Below, piece after piece: positions 21,717 through 21,902 of a stretch of 21,902 nucleotides of DNA. A program made the position numbers and the translations under genes. Under the pieces are notes generated by a model. It did no database searches and had not been told where the DNA came from. It saw nothing but the letters and a program-made list of their open reading frames with translations. The stretch's first letter is position 1, and every line of letters begins with the position of its first letter. Source of the stretch: Ruminococcus sp. (GTDB lineage: Bacteria; Bacillota; Clostridia; Oscillospirales; Acutalibacteraceae); the NCBI GenBank assembly GCA_004556705.1, contig SFGA01000045.1:1-21902 (forward strand). Reading direction: 5' to 3'.

Positions 21717-21902
21717 ATGAATCATTTACCTTTAAATGTGCGTGTTCCAATCGAGGGAAATAATCCGAGTATTACTCGTTTGGAAGAAAAATGTATTAAA
21801 TGTGGAATGTGTAAGGACGTATGTACAAATGCCATAGGTGTGCATGGTACATATACATTTGAGCAGACTTGTGGAGAGGCTGTGTGTATAAATTGCGGAC
21901 AG
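21717..21902 (+). CDS. N-terminus of an [FeFe]-hydrogenase-like iron-sulfur protein (C-terminus outside window)
   Basis: 62 codons are visible, from an ATG with TAGGAGG 8 bases upstream. LNVRVPIEGNNPSITRLEEK leads to a ferredoxin-type cluster motif CIKCGMCKDVC (C26, C29, C32, C36), then GVHGTYTFEQTC and a second motif beginning CINCGQ (C57, C60). The combination of VPIE(x)NNPSI and GVHGTY recalls short clostridial [FeFe] hydrogenases, which use ferredoxin-type clusters to feed an H-cluster. The catalytic domain lies beyond the window, so another bicluster iron-sulfur protein cannot be excluded. Confidence 0.75.
   Translation, partial: MNHLPLNVRVPIEGNNPSITRLEEKCIKCGMCKDVCTNAIGVHGTYTFEQTCGEAVCINCGQ

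Overview
The window looks like chromosomal DNA of a low-to-medium GC Gram-positive anaerobe of class Clostridia, probably a gut or rumen species. This is inferred from strong AGGAGG-type ribosome binding sites and TTGACA/TATAAT promoters, InlB-repeat surface proteins with TetR regulators, a feoA-feoB-'FeoB-associated' operon, a DUF1540 protein, an [FeFe]-hydrogenase-type gene and a MobA/MobL-type mobilizable element. No rRNA, tRNA or CRISPR was seen.

Region 1 (1-6000) is a decaying accessory locus. On the minus strand, one promoter with a perfect palindrome (4783-4798) precedes a TetR regulator, a secreted protein with a strikingly ubiquitin-like domain that is cut off at its C-terminus, the C-terminal third of a second TetR regulator, and a very large secreted surface protein (beta-helix repeats, InlB B-repeats, Ig-like domains) that runs off the left edge. 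The simplest reading is two tandem 'TetR + secreted protein' cassettes fused by a deletion near 3434. On the plus strand lies the broken membrane sensor half of a histidine kinase and an unidentified remnant.

Region 2 (6060-8800) holds a small DUF1540 protein (plus) and the ferrous-iron uptake operon feoA-feoB-FeoB-associated protein (minus). A perfect 16-bp inverted repeat between them looks like a shared bidirectional terminator.

Region 3 (8850-14080) is a minus-strand glycoside-use operon: a GPH-family sugar:cation symporter, a type B carboxylesterase and a GH31 glycosidase, with tight or overlapping junctions, a near-consensus promoter flanked by two palindromes, and a terminator. The GH31 gene is split by an apparent one-base loss in a G run.

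Region 4 (14443-21567) is a mobilizable integrative element of about 7.1 kb, bounded by imperfect 24-bp direct repeats (candidate attL and attR) with internal 19-bp direct repeats near each end. It carries tnpV, a cargo operon (GntR regulator, ABC ATPase, ABC-2 permease, zinc-ribbon protein), a MobA/MobL relaxase with an oriT-like hairpin region, an excisionase-like protein, an XRE repressor and a tyrosine integrase. Three copies of TTTTGCAAC sit in the divergent promoter region between excisionase and repressor, resembling a phage-type switch. No type IV secretion genes are present, so it would need a helper element to transfer.

Region 5 (21594-21902) is the promoter and first 62 codons of an [FeFe]-hydrogenase-like iron-sulfur protein. 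The element sits directly upstream of this promoter.
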